Origin: Planctomycetota bacterium
Lineage (GTDB): Bacteria; Planctomycetota; SZUA-567; JAKLDR01
Reading direction: 5' to 3'
Assembly (NCBI GenBank): GCA_022703445.1
Contig: JAKLDR010000029.1
Location: forward strand, 1 to 44,238
Length of the DNA stretch: 44,238 nucleotides
Shown: piece after piece, positions 23,729 through 31,265 of the stretch
Layout: every line of letters begins with the position of its first letter
How positions within the stretch are numbered: the stretch's first letter is position 1
Position numbers and translations under genes: made by a program
The notes under the pieces: generated by a model
Told to the model about the DNA's origin: nothing
Database searches by the model: none
What the model saw: only the letters and a program-made list of their open reading frames with translations

Positions 23729-25237
23729 ATGGCATCCCGGCGCCTCCCCCTCGGCCTCCTGACGGCCGCCCTGGCCGTCGCGGCCGCACTGCTTGCTGCG
23801 GCCGGCTGCGGCTCGTCGTCGCCGGCCTCCCCGACACCGGACGGCGGCCGCGCGCCCGGGGCCGGTTCTGCCGCTGCGCCGGGGGCGACGGGACCGGCGC
23901 TGGTCCGCCGGGGGCGCTTCGAGCTCCGGGTCAGCGAGACCGGCGAGTTCCGCCCGCTGCGCTGCCGGGTGATGCTCGCCAAGGTCGGCGGCAAGATCGA
24001 CTGGCTGATCCCCGAGGGCCAGGCGGTGAAGAAGGGCGACAAGCTCTTCAGCCTGGACAGCACCGGCACCAAGGACTGGCTGACCCGCGATTCCAACGAA
24101 CTGGAGGCCGCCGTCAAGAACCTCCAGGAGGTGCGTGGCCAGGTGAAGATGGAGCGCGAGACCATCGAGCTGGACCTCAAGGCCCGCGAGTCCAACGTGA
24201 AGCTGGCCGAGACCCGGCAGGCCGAGGTGCTGGCCGGGGCCACCGCCGCGGCCGTCAAGGGCGCCCGTGCCACTCTGGAGGCCGCCCGGGTCGCGGCCGC
24301 CGACGCCCGCGCCGCGGCCGACTCCGACGCCCGGATGGCCAAGAGCGGCTACCTGAGCGCGGCCGAGGCCGAGGCCTCCCGGCTGGCCGCCGGGCTGGCG
24401 GACATCGAACAGGAGCGCGCCACGATCCGCCTGGCCCTCCTGGAGGCGGGGGCCACCAGGGAACAGCGCGAGGCTGCGCGGCTGGACCTGGAGCGCGCCG
24501 GCGAGGACCTGGCCCAGGCCGGCTTCGACGCCGAGCGCCGCCGGGCCGACCTTAACAAGCGCGTCACCGACGCCGAGGCCGCGGTGGCCAACCTGGAGCG
24601 CAGCGTGGCCCGCGCCAGGCGCGACCTGGCCGCCCGCGAGGTGTTCGCCGACGCCGACGGCGTGGTCATCTACCGGGGCATGGGCCACCGCGGCGAGGAG
24701 AAGCCCGAGGTCGGCTCGCGGATCTGGCCCGGCGCCGGGGTGCTCGACGTGGCCGACCTGTCCAGCATGAAGATCCGCACCCAGCTGGCCGAGCAGCACA
24801 TCCGCCACCTGGCCATCGGCTCGGTCCTGCGGGTCTCGGCCGACTCGGTGCCTGGCGCCGAGCTCGACGCCAAGGTCGTCTGGATCGACCGCTGGAGCCG
24901 CGACCGCAGCACCGACCTGGCCAAGGCCGACCGCGGGCGCGAGGGGCTCTCCGGCGTGAAGGTCTTCGCCCTGGAGGCCGCCCTGGCGGGCCACGACGCG
25001 CGCATCCGCCCCGGCTTCCGCGGCAAGGCCGACTTCCGGCTCATGGAAGTTCCCGAGGCCCTGATCGTCCCGCGCACGGCGCTCTACGGCTCCGGCTCCG
25101 ACCGCTTCGTTCTGGTGGCCGAGGGCGACTCATCGCGGCGCGTCGCCGTGGAGATCCTGGCCGAGGATGAACGCGAGGCCGCGGTGCGCGGAGAGCTCTC
25201 CGACGGCCAGCGGCTGCTGACCAGGGGGGAGATGTGA
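23729..25237 (+). CDS. HlyD/RND-type periplasmic adaptor lipoprotein (first of three)
   Basis: 502 residues. The signal peptide ends in a lipobox (LLAAAGC), so the mature protein is probably anchored in a membrane. Membrane-fusion-protein layout: a lipoyl-like half near residue 90-110 (WLIPEGQAVKKGDKLFSLDS), a long Ala/Glu/Arg coiled coil (about 125-305), the second lipoyl half (REVFADADGVVIYRG), a beta-barrel domain (SMKIRTQLAEQHIRHLAIGSVLRVSAD) and a membrane-proximal end (EVPEALIVPRTALYGSG). It should link an inner-membrane transporter to an outer-membrane channel. The ATG at 23729 sits exactly where transcription should begin. Its stop overlaps the next gene's GTG (GTGA). Confidence 0.9.
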   Translation: MASRRLPLGLLTAALAVAAALLAAAGCGSSSPASPTPDGGRAPGAGSAAAPGATGPALVRRGRFELRVSETGEFRPLRCRVMLAKVGGKIDWLIPEGQAVKKGDKLFSLDSTGTKDWLTRDSNELEAAVKNLQEVRGQVKMERETIELDLKARESNVKLAETRQAEVLAGATAAAVKGARATLEAARVAAADARAAADSDARMAKSGYLSAAEAEASRLAAGLADIEQERATIRLALLEAGATREQREAARLDLERAGEDLAQAGFDAERRRADLNKRVTDAEAAVANLERSVARARRDLAAREVFADADGVVIYRGMGHRGEEKPEVGSRIWPGAGVLDVADLSSMKIRTQLAEQHIRHLAIGSVLRVSADSVPGAELDAKVVWIDRWSRDRSTDLAKADRGREGLSGVKVFALEAALAGHDARIRPGFRGKADFRLMEVPEALIVPRTALYGSGSDRFVLVAEGDSSRRVAVEILAEDEREAAVRGELSDGQRLLTRGEM

Positions 25238-27021
25238 CCGTGGCGGTTGAAAGTGGAGGGTTGAAGGTGGAGGGCTTGCCCCGGGCCGGTTCCGCCCTCA
25301 ACCCTCAACCCTCAACCCTCAACCACTTCCTGGCCTGGGTGGTTCCGGTCGTCGCCGCTCTCGCGCTTCTGGCCTCCGGCTGCAGCGACGACGACAGCGC
25401 CAAGCTGCTCGCCGCCCGGCGGGGCGACCTCGAGGTGCAGATCGCCCTGCGCGGCACCCTGCAGGCCGTTCAGGGCGATTCCATCAAGAGCCCGCGCTGG
25501 GGCGAGATCCGGCGCATGGCTCCCAACGGCTCGATGGTCAAGGCCGGCGACAAGGTCCTGGAACTGGTCTCCGACGACGCCGAGTCCGCGGTCCGCGCCC
25601 ACCGCTCCGACGTGGAGATCGGCGCCGCCGAGCTCCGCCAGGCCCGGCAGGAGGTGGCCTCCTCCACCCGCGCCGCGGAGATGCGCCGGGAGGCGGCCCG
25701 CCTCGACCGCGAGCTGCAGGAGGCCAACCTGAAGGAGCTGGCCGCCCGGCCCACCGAGCGGGAACTGACCGACGCCAGCTCGCGCCTGGCGCTGGCCAAG
25801 GCCCTGCTGGTCTCCGCCGAGGAGGCCGTGACCCTGGTGGCCGACCTGGTCAAGAGCGGCTACGCGCCGCAGGAGGACCTGCGCTCCGCCGAGCGCGACG
25901 TCCTGGCCGCCAAGGCGGAGCTGGCCGCCGCGGAGAGCAACTTCGAGACCGTCAAGGCCGGCCCGACCGTCTCCGAGCGCCAGGCGGCCGCGGTGCGCCT
26001 GGAGGCCGCCCGGCTCGCCGAGGAGTCCGCCACCAAGAACATCCAGGTCAACAAGGAGTGGGGCGACATGAAGCTGGCCCGCTTCGAGCGCCGCCTGGAG
26101 CGCGAGAAGGAGAAGCTGGAGGAGTCCGAGCGCAAGCTCGGCGATTCGACAGTGGCCTGCTCGGTCGACGGCGTGGTGCTCTACGCTCCCCGCCGCTGGG
26201 GCGGCAACTGGCAGGTCGGCCAGCAGGTCTGGCAGGGCGCCACGGTTATGACCGTCCCCAACCTCTCGCGCATGAAGCTGACCGTGCAGGTGCCCGCCGA
26301 GCGGGTCCGCGAGATCGAGGGCCGCAGGGACCTGGCCGCGCGCGTGCGGGTGGTGGCCCTGCCCGGCCGGGAGATCGCCGGACGGCTGACCAGGGTCAGC
26401 GCCATCGGCAAGGACGAGTTCGAGAACCTGGATCCGGCCACCGCCGAGAAGGTCGGCCGGGCCGAGCGCCAGGTCTTCGAGGCCGAGGTGGAACTCGACG
26501 CCGAGGATCCCACCCTGCGCCCGGGCCTGTCCGCCGAGGCCCAGCTCGTCCTGCGCCGGGTCCGCGACGCGGTGATCGTGCCGCTGGCCGCCCTGAACAT
26601 CCAGCCGCCGTCCGCCGTCAGCGCGCCCCCCGCGATGGGCCCCGGCCCCGGGAAGGAGGGCCCTGCGCCGAACCCGCCCCGGACCGCGCCCCAGCAGCAG
26701 CCGCCGCCGGCCGGCGCGGCCGCCGGCGGCCCGGCCGGAGAGGGCCGGCGCGGGCCGCGCGGCGAAGGCGCCGGCCGCGGGGGACGCCGCACCCCCCAGA
26801 TCGCCCTGGTCTACGTCAGGAGCGGCAAGGCATTCGAGGAGCGCACGGTCAAGATCCTGGCCCGCAGCGAGTTCGAGGCCGCGGTCGAGGGCCCGGTCCA
26901 GGCCGGGGACCTGCTCTATCCGGGCAGGCCGGCCAAGTTCGTCAAGACGGCTGAGCCCGCCGCACCGGCCGAACCCGCCAAGCCGGCCGAGGCCGGCCCT
27001 CCCCCCGGAGGCAGGCCGTGA
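25234..27021 (+). CDS. HlyD-type adaptor lipoprotein (second of three) with repeat-encoded N-terminus
   Basis: 595 residues from the GTG at 25234, which overlaps the previous stop and has AGGGGGGAG upstream. The first 30 residues (AVESGGLKVEGL, LNPQPSTLN) are encoded by heptad element D; only after them comes a signal peptide with lipobox (LLASGC). The true start may therefore be internal, e.g. the GTG codons of AWVV near 25340. MFP layout: lipoyl half (KAGDKVLELVSDD), coiled coil (about 115-300), second lipoyl half (CSVDGVVLYAPRRWGG), beta-barrel (LTVQVPAERVREIEGRRDLAARV). A Pro/Gly-rich insertion (about 465-520) interrupts the last domain, and the tail is Pro/Ala-rich. It overlaps the third adaptor by 4 nt. 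Confidence 0.85.
   Translation: MTVAVESGGLKVEGLPRAGSALNPQPSTLNHFLAWVVPVVAALALLASGCSDDDSAKLLAARRGDLEVQIALRGTLQAVQGDSIKSPRWGEIRRMAPNGSMVKAGDKVLELVSDDAESAVRAHRSDVEIGAAELRQARQEVASSTRAAEMRREAARLDRELQEANLKELAARPTERELTDASSRLALAKALLVSAEEAVTLVADLVKSGYAPQEDLRSAERDVLAAKAELAAAESNFETVKAGPTVSERQAAAVRLEAARLAEESATKNIQVNKEWGDMKLARFERRLEREKEKLEESERKLGDSTVACSVDGVVLYAPRRWGGNWQVGQQVWQGATVMTVPNLSRMKLTVQVPAERVREIEGRRDLAARVRVVALPGREIAGRLTRVSAIGKDEFENLDPATAEKVGRAERQVFEAEVELDAEDPTLRPGLSAEAQLVLRRVRDAVIVPLAALNIQPPSAVSAPPAMGPGPGKEGPAPNPPRTAPQQQPPPAGAAAGGPAGEGRRGPRGEGAGRGGRRTPQIALVYVRSGKAFEERTVKILARSEFEAAVEGPVQAGDLLYPGRPAKFVKTAEPAAPAEPAKPAEAGPPPGGRP
25246..25324. repeat. Heptad inverted-array element D at the 5' end of the second HlyD gene
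   Basis: Left array: GTTGAAA, GTGGAGG, GTTGAAG, GTGGAGG (25246-25273). Spacer of 21 nt. Right array: four exact CCCTCAA (25295-25322) plus CC. The right unit's reverse complement TTGAGGG matches the left consensus, giving a strong hairpin. It begins 12 nt after the GTG start codon and is read in frame. Confidence 0.9.
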
Positions 27022-28502
27022 ACCGCCGCAGGCTCCCCGCCCTGGCCGCGGCCGTCGTCCTGACCGCGGGCAGCCTGGCCTTCCTGTTCGGCGCCTCGAA
27101 GCCCGACAGCCCCGGCCCGGGCCGCTTCTACGCTGTGCGCACCAGGCCGCTGGCCGTTAAGCTCGTCGAGCTCGGCGAGGTCGAGAGCCGCGAGGTGCGC
27201 TCGGTGACCTCCATGATCGCCGGCGAGGTCACCTGGGTGGCCGAGGAGGGCGCGCTGGTCAAGGCCGGCGAGCCGGTGCTCAAGATGAACACCGAGTCGC
27301 TGGAGACCTCTCTCGAGGAGGACCGCAAAGCCAACGTCGGCCTGGAGGGCGAACTGGCCGCCCAGAAGGCCATGGTGACCATCATCGAGAAGCACCGCGC
27401 GGCCGGCGTGCGCCGCTCGGCCCTGGACCTGGCCGCGGCCCGGAACAACCTGACCGAGGCCAAGAGCCACCCGACGCCCGAGGAGAAGCGGCTGGCCGAC
27501 CTGACTCTGGCCGCCGCCAGACTGCGCTCCGAGCGCGCCGCGCGCGATGCCGAGAGCCTCAAGGACCTGGCCGGGAAGGGCTTCGTGTCCGACGCCCGGG
27601 CCAAGGCCGCCAGGCTCGACCTGGTCCGCGCCCAGGCCGATCTGGTGCGCGCCGAGGCCGCGCACCGGGAGACGCTCGCCGGCGCGGCCCCCCAGCGCCT
27701 CCGCGCGCTGGAGGTGACCGTCAGGAAGCTGCAGATGGCCCTGACCCAGGCCGAGTTCGCGGCCGTCGCCGACGTGGCCGCCGCCAAGGAGAGCCTGGCC
27801 GTGGTCACCACCCGCTGGCAGGTGCAGAACGACCGCCTCAAGGAGACCGAGAAACAGATCGCCGGGGCCACGGTCTGCGCCCCGGTGGCCGGCGCAGTCG
27901 CCCTGGTCGACGTCTTCAAGGGCGGCTCGAACCTCAGCCCGGTGCAGGTCGGCGAGAGCCATCCCGGCGGCCGCGAGCTCCTCAAGATCGCCGACTCCGG
28001 CGCACCGCGCGTGCGGGTGCGGGTCAGCGAGGCGGACATCGCCCGGATCCGCCCGGGGCAGCCGGCGGAGGTGCGCCTGCGCTCCGCGCCGGGGCTGGTG
28101 CTCAAGGCCCGGGTGAGCTCCATCGCCGTCTTCGCCGAGGACAAGAACCGCAAGCTGGGCAGCCTGGCCATGGAGAAGAGCGGCGAGGCCGGCGTCAACG
28201 CCGTCGACGCCTTCCTGGACATCGCGATTCCCGAGGGCATCCCTCAGCCGCGGCTGGGGTCGACCGCCGAGGTGACCATCACGGTCCTTGAGCGGCCCGC
28301 CGCCCTGACCGTGCCGCTGGTCGCGGTGCGCTGGGAGAGGCCGGCCGGCGGCGGCCCCGCCGGCCCGGTCGTCCGCGTGCGGCGCGGCAGCGGGGCCGAG
28401 GCCGTCGCGGTGAAGCTCGGCGCCACCACCGAGGACGAGGCCGAGATCCTGGAGGGGCTCGCCGAGGGCGATGAAGTGCTGCTGGGGGAGAACTCGCAGT
28501 GA
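27018..28502 (+). CDS. HlyD-type periplasmic adaptor (third of three)
   Basis: 494 residues from a GTG overlapping the previous stop by 4 nt. The N-terminus has an uncleaved-type signal anchor (PALAAAVVLTAGSLAFLFGA) and no lipobox Cys, unlike the first two adaptors. The MFP order is clear: lipoyl half (AEEGALVKAGEPVLKMNTES, near residue 75-95), long coiled coil (about 100-285), second lipoyl half (GATVCAPVAGAVALVDVFKGG), beta-barrel (PRVRVRVSEADIARIRPGQPAEVRL), and membrane-proximal domain (AALTVPLVAVRWERPAGG ... LGATTEDEAEILEGLAEGDEVLL), the last being the closest match to MacA-type proteins. It sits directly upstream of a MacB-like ATPase, separated by element E. Confidence 0.9.
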   Translation: MNRRRLPALAAAVVLTAGSLAFLFGASKPDSPGPGRFYAVRTRPLAVKLVELGEVESREVRSVTSMIAGEVTWVAEEGALVKAGEPVLKMNTESLETSLEEDRKANVGLEGELAAQKAMVTIIEKHRAAGVRRSALDLAAARNNLTEAKSHPTPEEKRLADLTLAAARLRSERAARDAESLKDLAGKGFVSDARAKAARLDLVRAQADLVRAEAAHRETLAGAAPQRLRALEVTVRKLQMALTQAEFAAVADVAAAKESLAVVTTRWQVQNDRLKETEKQIAGATVCAPVAGAVALVDVFKGGSNLSPVQVGESHPGGRELLKIADSGAPRVRVRVSEADIARIRPGQPAEVRLRSAPGLVLKARVSSIAVFAEDKNRKLGSLAMEKSGEAGVNAVDAFLDIAIPEGIPQPRLGSTAEVTITVLERPAALTVPLVAVRWERPAGGGPAGPVVRVRRGSGAEAVAVKLGATTEDEAEILEGLAEGDEVLLGENSQ

Positions 28503-28515
28503 AAGGAAGGCGACT

Positions 28516-28592
28516 CAACATGCAGCATTCAACATGCGACATCCAGAACTCGTTGAATGTTGGATGTCGGGTGTTGCGTGTTGCGTGTTCGG
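28516..28592. repeat. Heptad inverted-array element E (HlyD3 / ATPase junction)
   Basis: Left array: CAACATG, CAGCATT, CAACATG, CGACATC (28516-28543). Spacer of 8 nt. Right array: GTTGAAT, GTTGGAT, GTCGGGT, GTTGCGT, GTTGCGT, then GTTCG (28552-28591). The two are reverse-complementary at most positions. It fills the junction: 13 bp after the HlyD3 stop and about 14 bp before the ATPase ATG. Confidence 0.9.
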
Positions 28593-28605
28593 CCGTGGGT
28601 TCGCC

Positions 28606-29421
28606 ATGACTTCCTCCGCCCCGGCCCCCTGCCACCCACCGCGGCCCGCGGGCGACGCCGCCCCGGTGATCGAGGTCGCCGACCTGGTCAAGGTCTACGG
28701 CACCGGCGACAACGCGGTCACCGCGCTGCGCGGGGTGAGCTTCGCGATCCGGCAGGGCGAGTTCGTGTCCATCATGGGCCAGTCGGGCTCCGGCAAGTCC
28801 ACGCTGCTGCACGTGCTGGCCTGCCTGCACCGGCCCACCGGCGGGCGCTACCTCTTCGAGGGCCGGGCGATCGAGGAGCTCGACGACCGGGAGCTCTCCG
28901 CGCTCCGCGGCCGGCGCATCGGCATGGTCTTCCAGCGCTTCAACCTGCTCCCGGCCGAGAACATCATGGTCAATGCCGAGCTGCCGCTGGTCTACGCACG
29001 GGTGGCCCCCGCGGAGCGGCGCCGGCGCTCGACCGCGGCGCTCTCCGCCATGGGCCTGGGGGAGCGGCTGGAACACCTGCCCACCCAGCTCTCCGGCGGC
29101 CAGCTTCAGCGCGCGGCCATCGCCCGGGCGCTGGTGGCCGACCCGGCGGTGATCCTGGCCGACGAGCCCACGGGGAACCTGGACAGCGAGTCCGGACGGC
29201 TGGTCATGGGCATCTTCCGGTCGCTCCACCGCATGGGCCGCACCGTCATCCAGGTGACCCACGACCGCGAGAAGGCGATCTACGCCGACCGCATCCTGCA
29301 CATCAAGGACGGGCGCCTCGACAGGGAGGAGACCGTCGAGAACCCGGTCCAGGAGATGGCCGCGGGCATCGACCTGTCCTACCTGGCGCACGAGGCGGAC
29401 GGCGAGGACGACGGGGCCTGA
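28606..29421 (+). CDS. MacB/LolD-type ABC transporter ATPase
   Basis: 271 residues. All nucleotide-binding motifs are present: Walker A GQSGSGKST (58-66), Q-loop Gln110, signature LSGGQ (162-166), Walker B VILADE (182-187) followed by PTGNLD, and H-loop His219 in QVTHD. The LSGGQLQRAAIARAL and DEPTGNLDSES wording is typical of the FtsE/LolD/MacB subfamily that powers extrusion or lipoprotein release with an FtsX-type permease. No permease gene follows: the next gene is the opposite-strand GH4. Here three HlyD adaptors precede it instead. The ATG at 28606 was chosen because the frame upstream runs through element E. The ribosome site is unclear. Confidence 0.92.
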   Translation: MTSSAPAPCHPPRPAGDAAPVIEVADLVKVYGTGDNAVTALRGVSFAIRQGEFVSIMGQSGSGKSTLLHVLACLHRPTGGRYLFEGRAIEELDDRELSALRGRRIGMVFQRFNLLPAENIMVNAELPLVYARVAPAERRRRSTAALSAMGLGERLEHLPTQLSGGQLQRAAIARALVADPAVILADEPTGNLDSESGRLVMGIFRSLHRMGRTVIQVTHDREKAIYADRILHIKDGRLDREETVENPVQEMAAGIDLSYLAHEADGEDDGA

Positions 29422-29463
29422 GCTTCAGGGAGCCGCTTCACCGCGTCCGCAGCGCGCGGCGCG

Positions 29464-30825
29464 CTACTTCTTCCTAAAGAACCTCGGCAGCCACTGCTTC
29501 TGGGCCTCGAAGAGCTCGGCGATGACCTTCTCGGTGACGTTGAGGTCGCGGTGCGCCGGGTGGGCCATGGCCGCCTGGAGGACGAGCTTGCGGTCGCCGG
29601 AGATCGCCGCGTCGACCGAGAGCTTGGCGAAGATCCAGGCGTCGCGGACCATGCCCTCAAGGCCGAGCGGCAGCGCCGGGGTCTTCTCGGGCCTGGGGCC
29701 GTCCTTGCCCATCCGGCAGCCGATCTCGACGATGGCGTCCTCGGGCAGGTTGGGCAGCGCCCGACCCTCATTGGCCACGATGGCCGACTCCAGGAACTTG
29801 CGGTCGCAGGCGATGGCCTGGAGCGCGCCGATGGCCTGGTCGCCGTGGGCGGCGTCCTCGTGGTCGTGGGCGGCGAGCGTGGCCTTGCCCGACTTCATCT
29901 GGGCCTCGAGGACCCTGTGCTTCTCCTCGTTGGTGCGCTTGATCCACTGCGAGCGGAACTCGTGGGTCGGCTTAAAGTAATGGTTCTCGAGCAGGTCGCG
30001 GAGGTTGTAGTAGTACCGCGCGTAGTAGGCCGTGCCGGGCAGGACGCCGTAGTACTGGTAGAGCCGGCAGGCGTCGACCTCGATCTGGTTGAGGGCCTGG
30101 TTCTCGTCGATGGTCTCGTAGCCGGCCTTGGGAGAGAGATCCGCCTCGGCGATGAGGCGGTCCATGTCCTTGTAGAGGTCGCGGCCCTTGTGCTCCAGGC
30201 GCATGGCCCAGGTGTGGTGGTTGACGCCGGCCGGCCAGGCGTCGATCTCGTGGGCGCGGCTCACCGGGATCTTGAGGAGCTTCGCCGCCAGCCACTTCAC
30301 GCCCCAGATGCCGTCGCACAGGCCCAGGGTCTTCTTGTGCCCGGCGCGGATGGACGCGTCGCAGACCATGTTCGTCGGGTTTGTGTAGTTGATGAGCCAG
30401 GCGTTCGGGCAGACTTTCTGGACCGCCTCGGCGATCTCCACGACCGCCGGGATGGTCCGGAGCGCCATGAAGACGCCGCCGACGCCGACGGTCTCGTTGC
30501 CGAGCTCGCGGTGCTTCACCGGGATGGTCTCGTCGAGGTAGCGCATGTCCAGGCCGCCCGGGCGGATGCAGGAGAGCACGAAGTCCGCGCCGGCCAGAGC
30601 CTTCTTCAAGTTCGTCTCGCAGGAGAACTTTAGGTCGAGCTTGTCGTTCCTGGCGCCGGCCGAGGCCCAGTCGCACATCCGGCGCATGGCCGGCTCGTTG
30701 ATGTCGTTGAGGACCACCGAGCTGCCGGAGAGGTCCCCGGCCTTGGCGTAGCGGGCGATGCTCCCGAACATGGAGGTCATGTAGGCCGAGCCGCCGCCGA
30801 TGATGCAGATGCGCACTGCGGGCAT
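29464..30825 (-). CDS. Glycoside hydrolase family 4 (NAD- and metal-dependent)
   Basis: 453 residues, normal for GH4. The NAD-binding N-terminus is MPAVRICIIGGGSAYMTSMFG (GxGS-like Rossmann start). VLNDINEPAM gives the acidic end of the second strand, NYTNPTNMV (near residue 150) is the conserved NPTN, GLCDGIWG (near 175) supplies the metal-ligand Cys, and NHHTW (near 207-211) the metal-ligand His. GH4 enzymes cleave alpha- or beta-glycosides by an NAD-assisted oxidation-elimination route; members include alpha-galactosidase, alpha-glucuronidase and 6-phospho-glucosidases. Substrate cannot be read from the motifs seen. The start at 30825 is backed by AAGGAAG and the strong promoter at 30865-30892. 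Confidence 0.9.
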   Translation of the reverse strand: MPAVRICIIGGGSAYMTSMFGSIARYAKAGDLSGSSVVLNDINEPAMRRMCDWASAGARNDKLDLKFSCETNLKKALAGADFVLSCIRPGGLDMRYLDETIPVKHRELGNETVGVGGVFMALRTIPAVVEIAEAVQKVCPNAWLINYTNPTNMVCDASIRAGHKKTLGLCDGIWGVKWLAAKLLKIPVSRAHEIDAWPAGVNHHTWAMRLEHKGRDLYKDMDRLIAEADLSPKAGYETIDENQALNQIEVDACRLYQYYGVLPGTAYYARYYYNLRDLLENHYFKPTHEFRSQWIKRTNEEKHRVLEAQMKSGKATLAAHDHEDAAHGDQAIGALQAIACDRKFLESAIVANEGRALPNLPEDAIVEIGCRMGKDGPRPEKTPALPLGLEGMVRDAWIFAKLSVDAAISGDRKLVLQAAMAHPAHRDLNVTEKVIAELFEAQKQWLPRFFRKK

Positions 30826-30864
30826 GATGAACTTCCTTTCGAGCAGGCTGCCGTTGGCAGCCGG

Positions 30865-30892
30865 ATTATAGCCGTCGAGAACGCCTTGACAA
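30865..30892 (-). promoter_or_regulatory. Promoter of the GH4 gene
   Basis: Minus strand: TTGTCA (30892-30887), 16 bp, perfect TATAAT (30870-30865). Its -35 overlaps the -35 of the divergent riboswitch promoter: TTGACAA at 30886-30892 reads as TTGACA one way and TTGTCA the other. Confidence 0.8.
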
Positions 30893-30912
30893 TGCCTCCT
30901 CCGGACTACAAT
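30886..30912 (+). promoter_or_regulatory. Promoter of the c-di-AMP riboswitch / kimA transcript
   Basis: Perfect TTGACA (30886-30891), 15 bp, TACAAT (30907-30912). The spacer is short, but the expected start (about 30919) coincides with the first base of the aptamer. Confidence 0.75.
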
Positions 30913-30917
30913 TGGCC

Positions 30918-31043
30918 ACTGCCGAGTCCAGCCCGTGTCGCGGGCGGAACGGGGGACCCATGAGACGTTGGGGCGCATCTGGTCTACGCGACCGGAGGGG
31001 CACCTGAAAGCCCTAGCCCGTCAGCTAACCTCGTAGGCATTTT
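30918..31043 (+). promoter_or_regulatory. c-di-AMP riboswitch (ydaO/yuaA class)
   Basis: The segment contains the conserved blocks of the ydaO aptamer in order: TGCCGAGTCC (30920), GCGGAACGGGGGACCCA (30944-30960), TTGGGGCGCATC (30968-30979), and the hallmark 3' block CCCGTCAGCTAACCTCGT followed by AGGC (31017-31038). The 5' GCC and 3' GGC close P1. The established ligand is cyclic di-AMP, which normally lowers expression of potassium importers and cell-wall genes. The downstream gene is a KimA-type potassium transporter, the class the motif was first found with. A segment within the aptamer, CCTGAAA (31003-31009), can also pair with TTTCAGG (31041-31047), a candidate switching helix. Confidence 0.95.
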
Positions 31044-31044
31044 C

Positions 31045-31265
31045 AGGGCGACCAACAATCGTTCTCGCCCTAGGCTGGGAATTGCAGGGGCAGCTTCCTC
31101 GCAAGACATCTCTGGCTGGCGCTGAGCATGCCGTTGCGGCCTGCCGCAAGGTCGTGCTCCGCCTTTGCACCGGCGACCGGGGACTCCCGTAAGGGAGGCC
31201 CTCTGCCCGCCGGCGGGGAAGCCCCCTGCATCGGAGGGGATGTGACAACGTTTGTTGGTCGTCCT
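31045..31265 (+). promoter_or_regulatory. 221-nt inverted-repeat domain between aptamer and kimA (expression platform or MITE-like insert)
   Basis: The ends pair: 31045-31068 with 31242-31265, 24 positions with 20 Watson-Crick pairs, 2 G-U and 2 mismatches, enclosing the GTG start codon (31242-31244). Inside, TGCAGGGG/CCCCTGCA (31083-31090/31223-31230) and GCTTCC/GGAAGC (31093-31098/31217-31222) extend the helix with a 2-nt bulge. CCCT (31068-31071) can pair with AGGG of the Shine-Dalgarno (31235-31238). Local hairpins are AGGGCGA/TCGCCCT (31045-31051/31065-31071, which competes with the long helix), TTGCGGC/GCCGCAA (31134-31149), GGTCG/CGACC (31150-31178), CTCCC-GTAA-GGGAG (31184-31197, a GNRA loop), and CCCCT/AGGGG over the ribosome site (31223-31239). 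No T-run terminator is seen. Confidence 0.75.
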
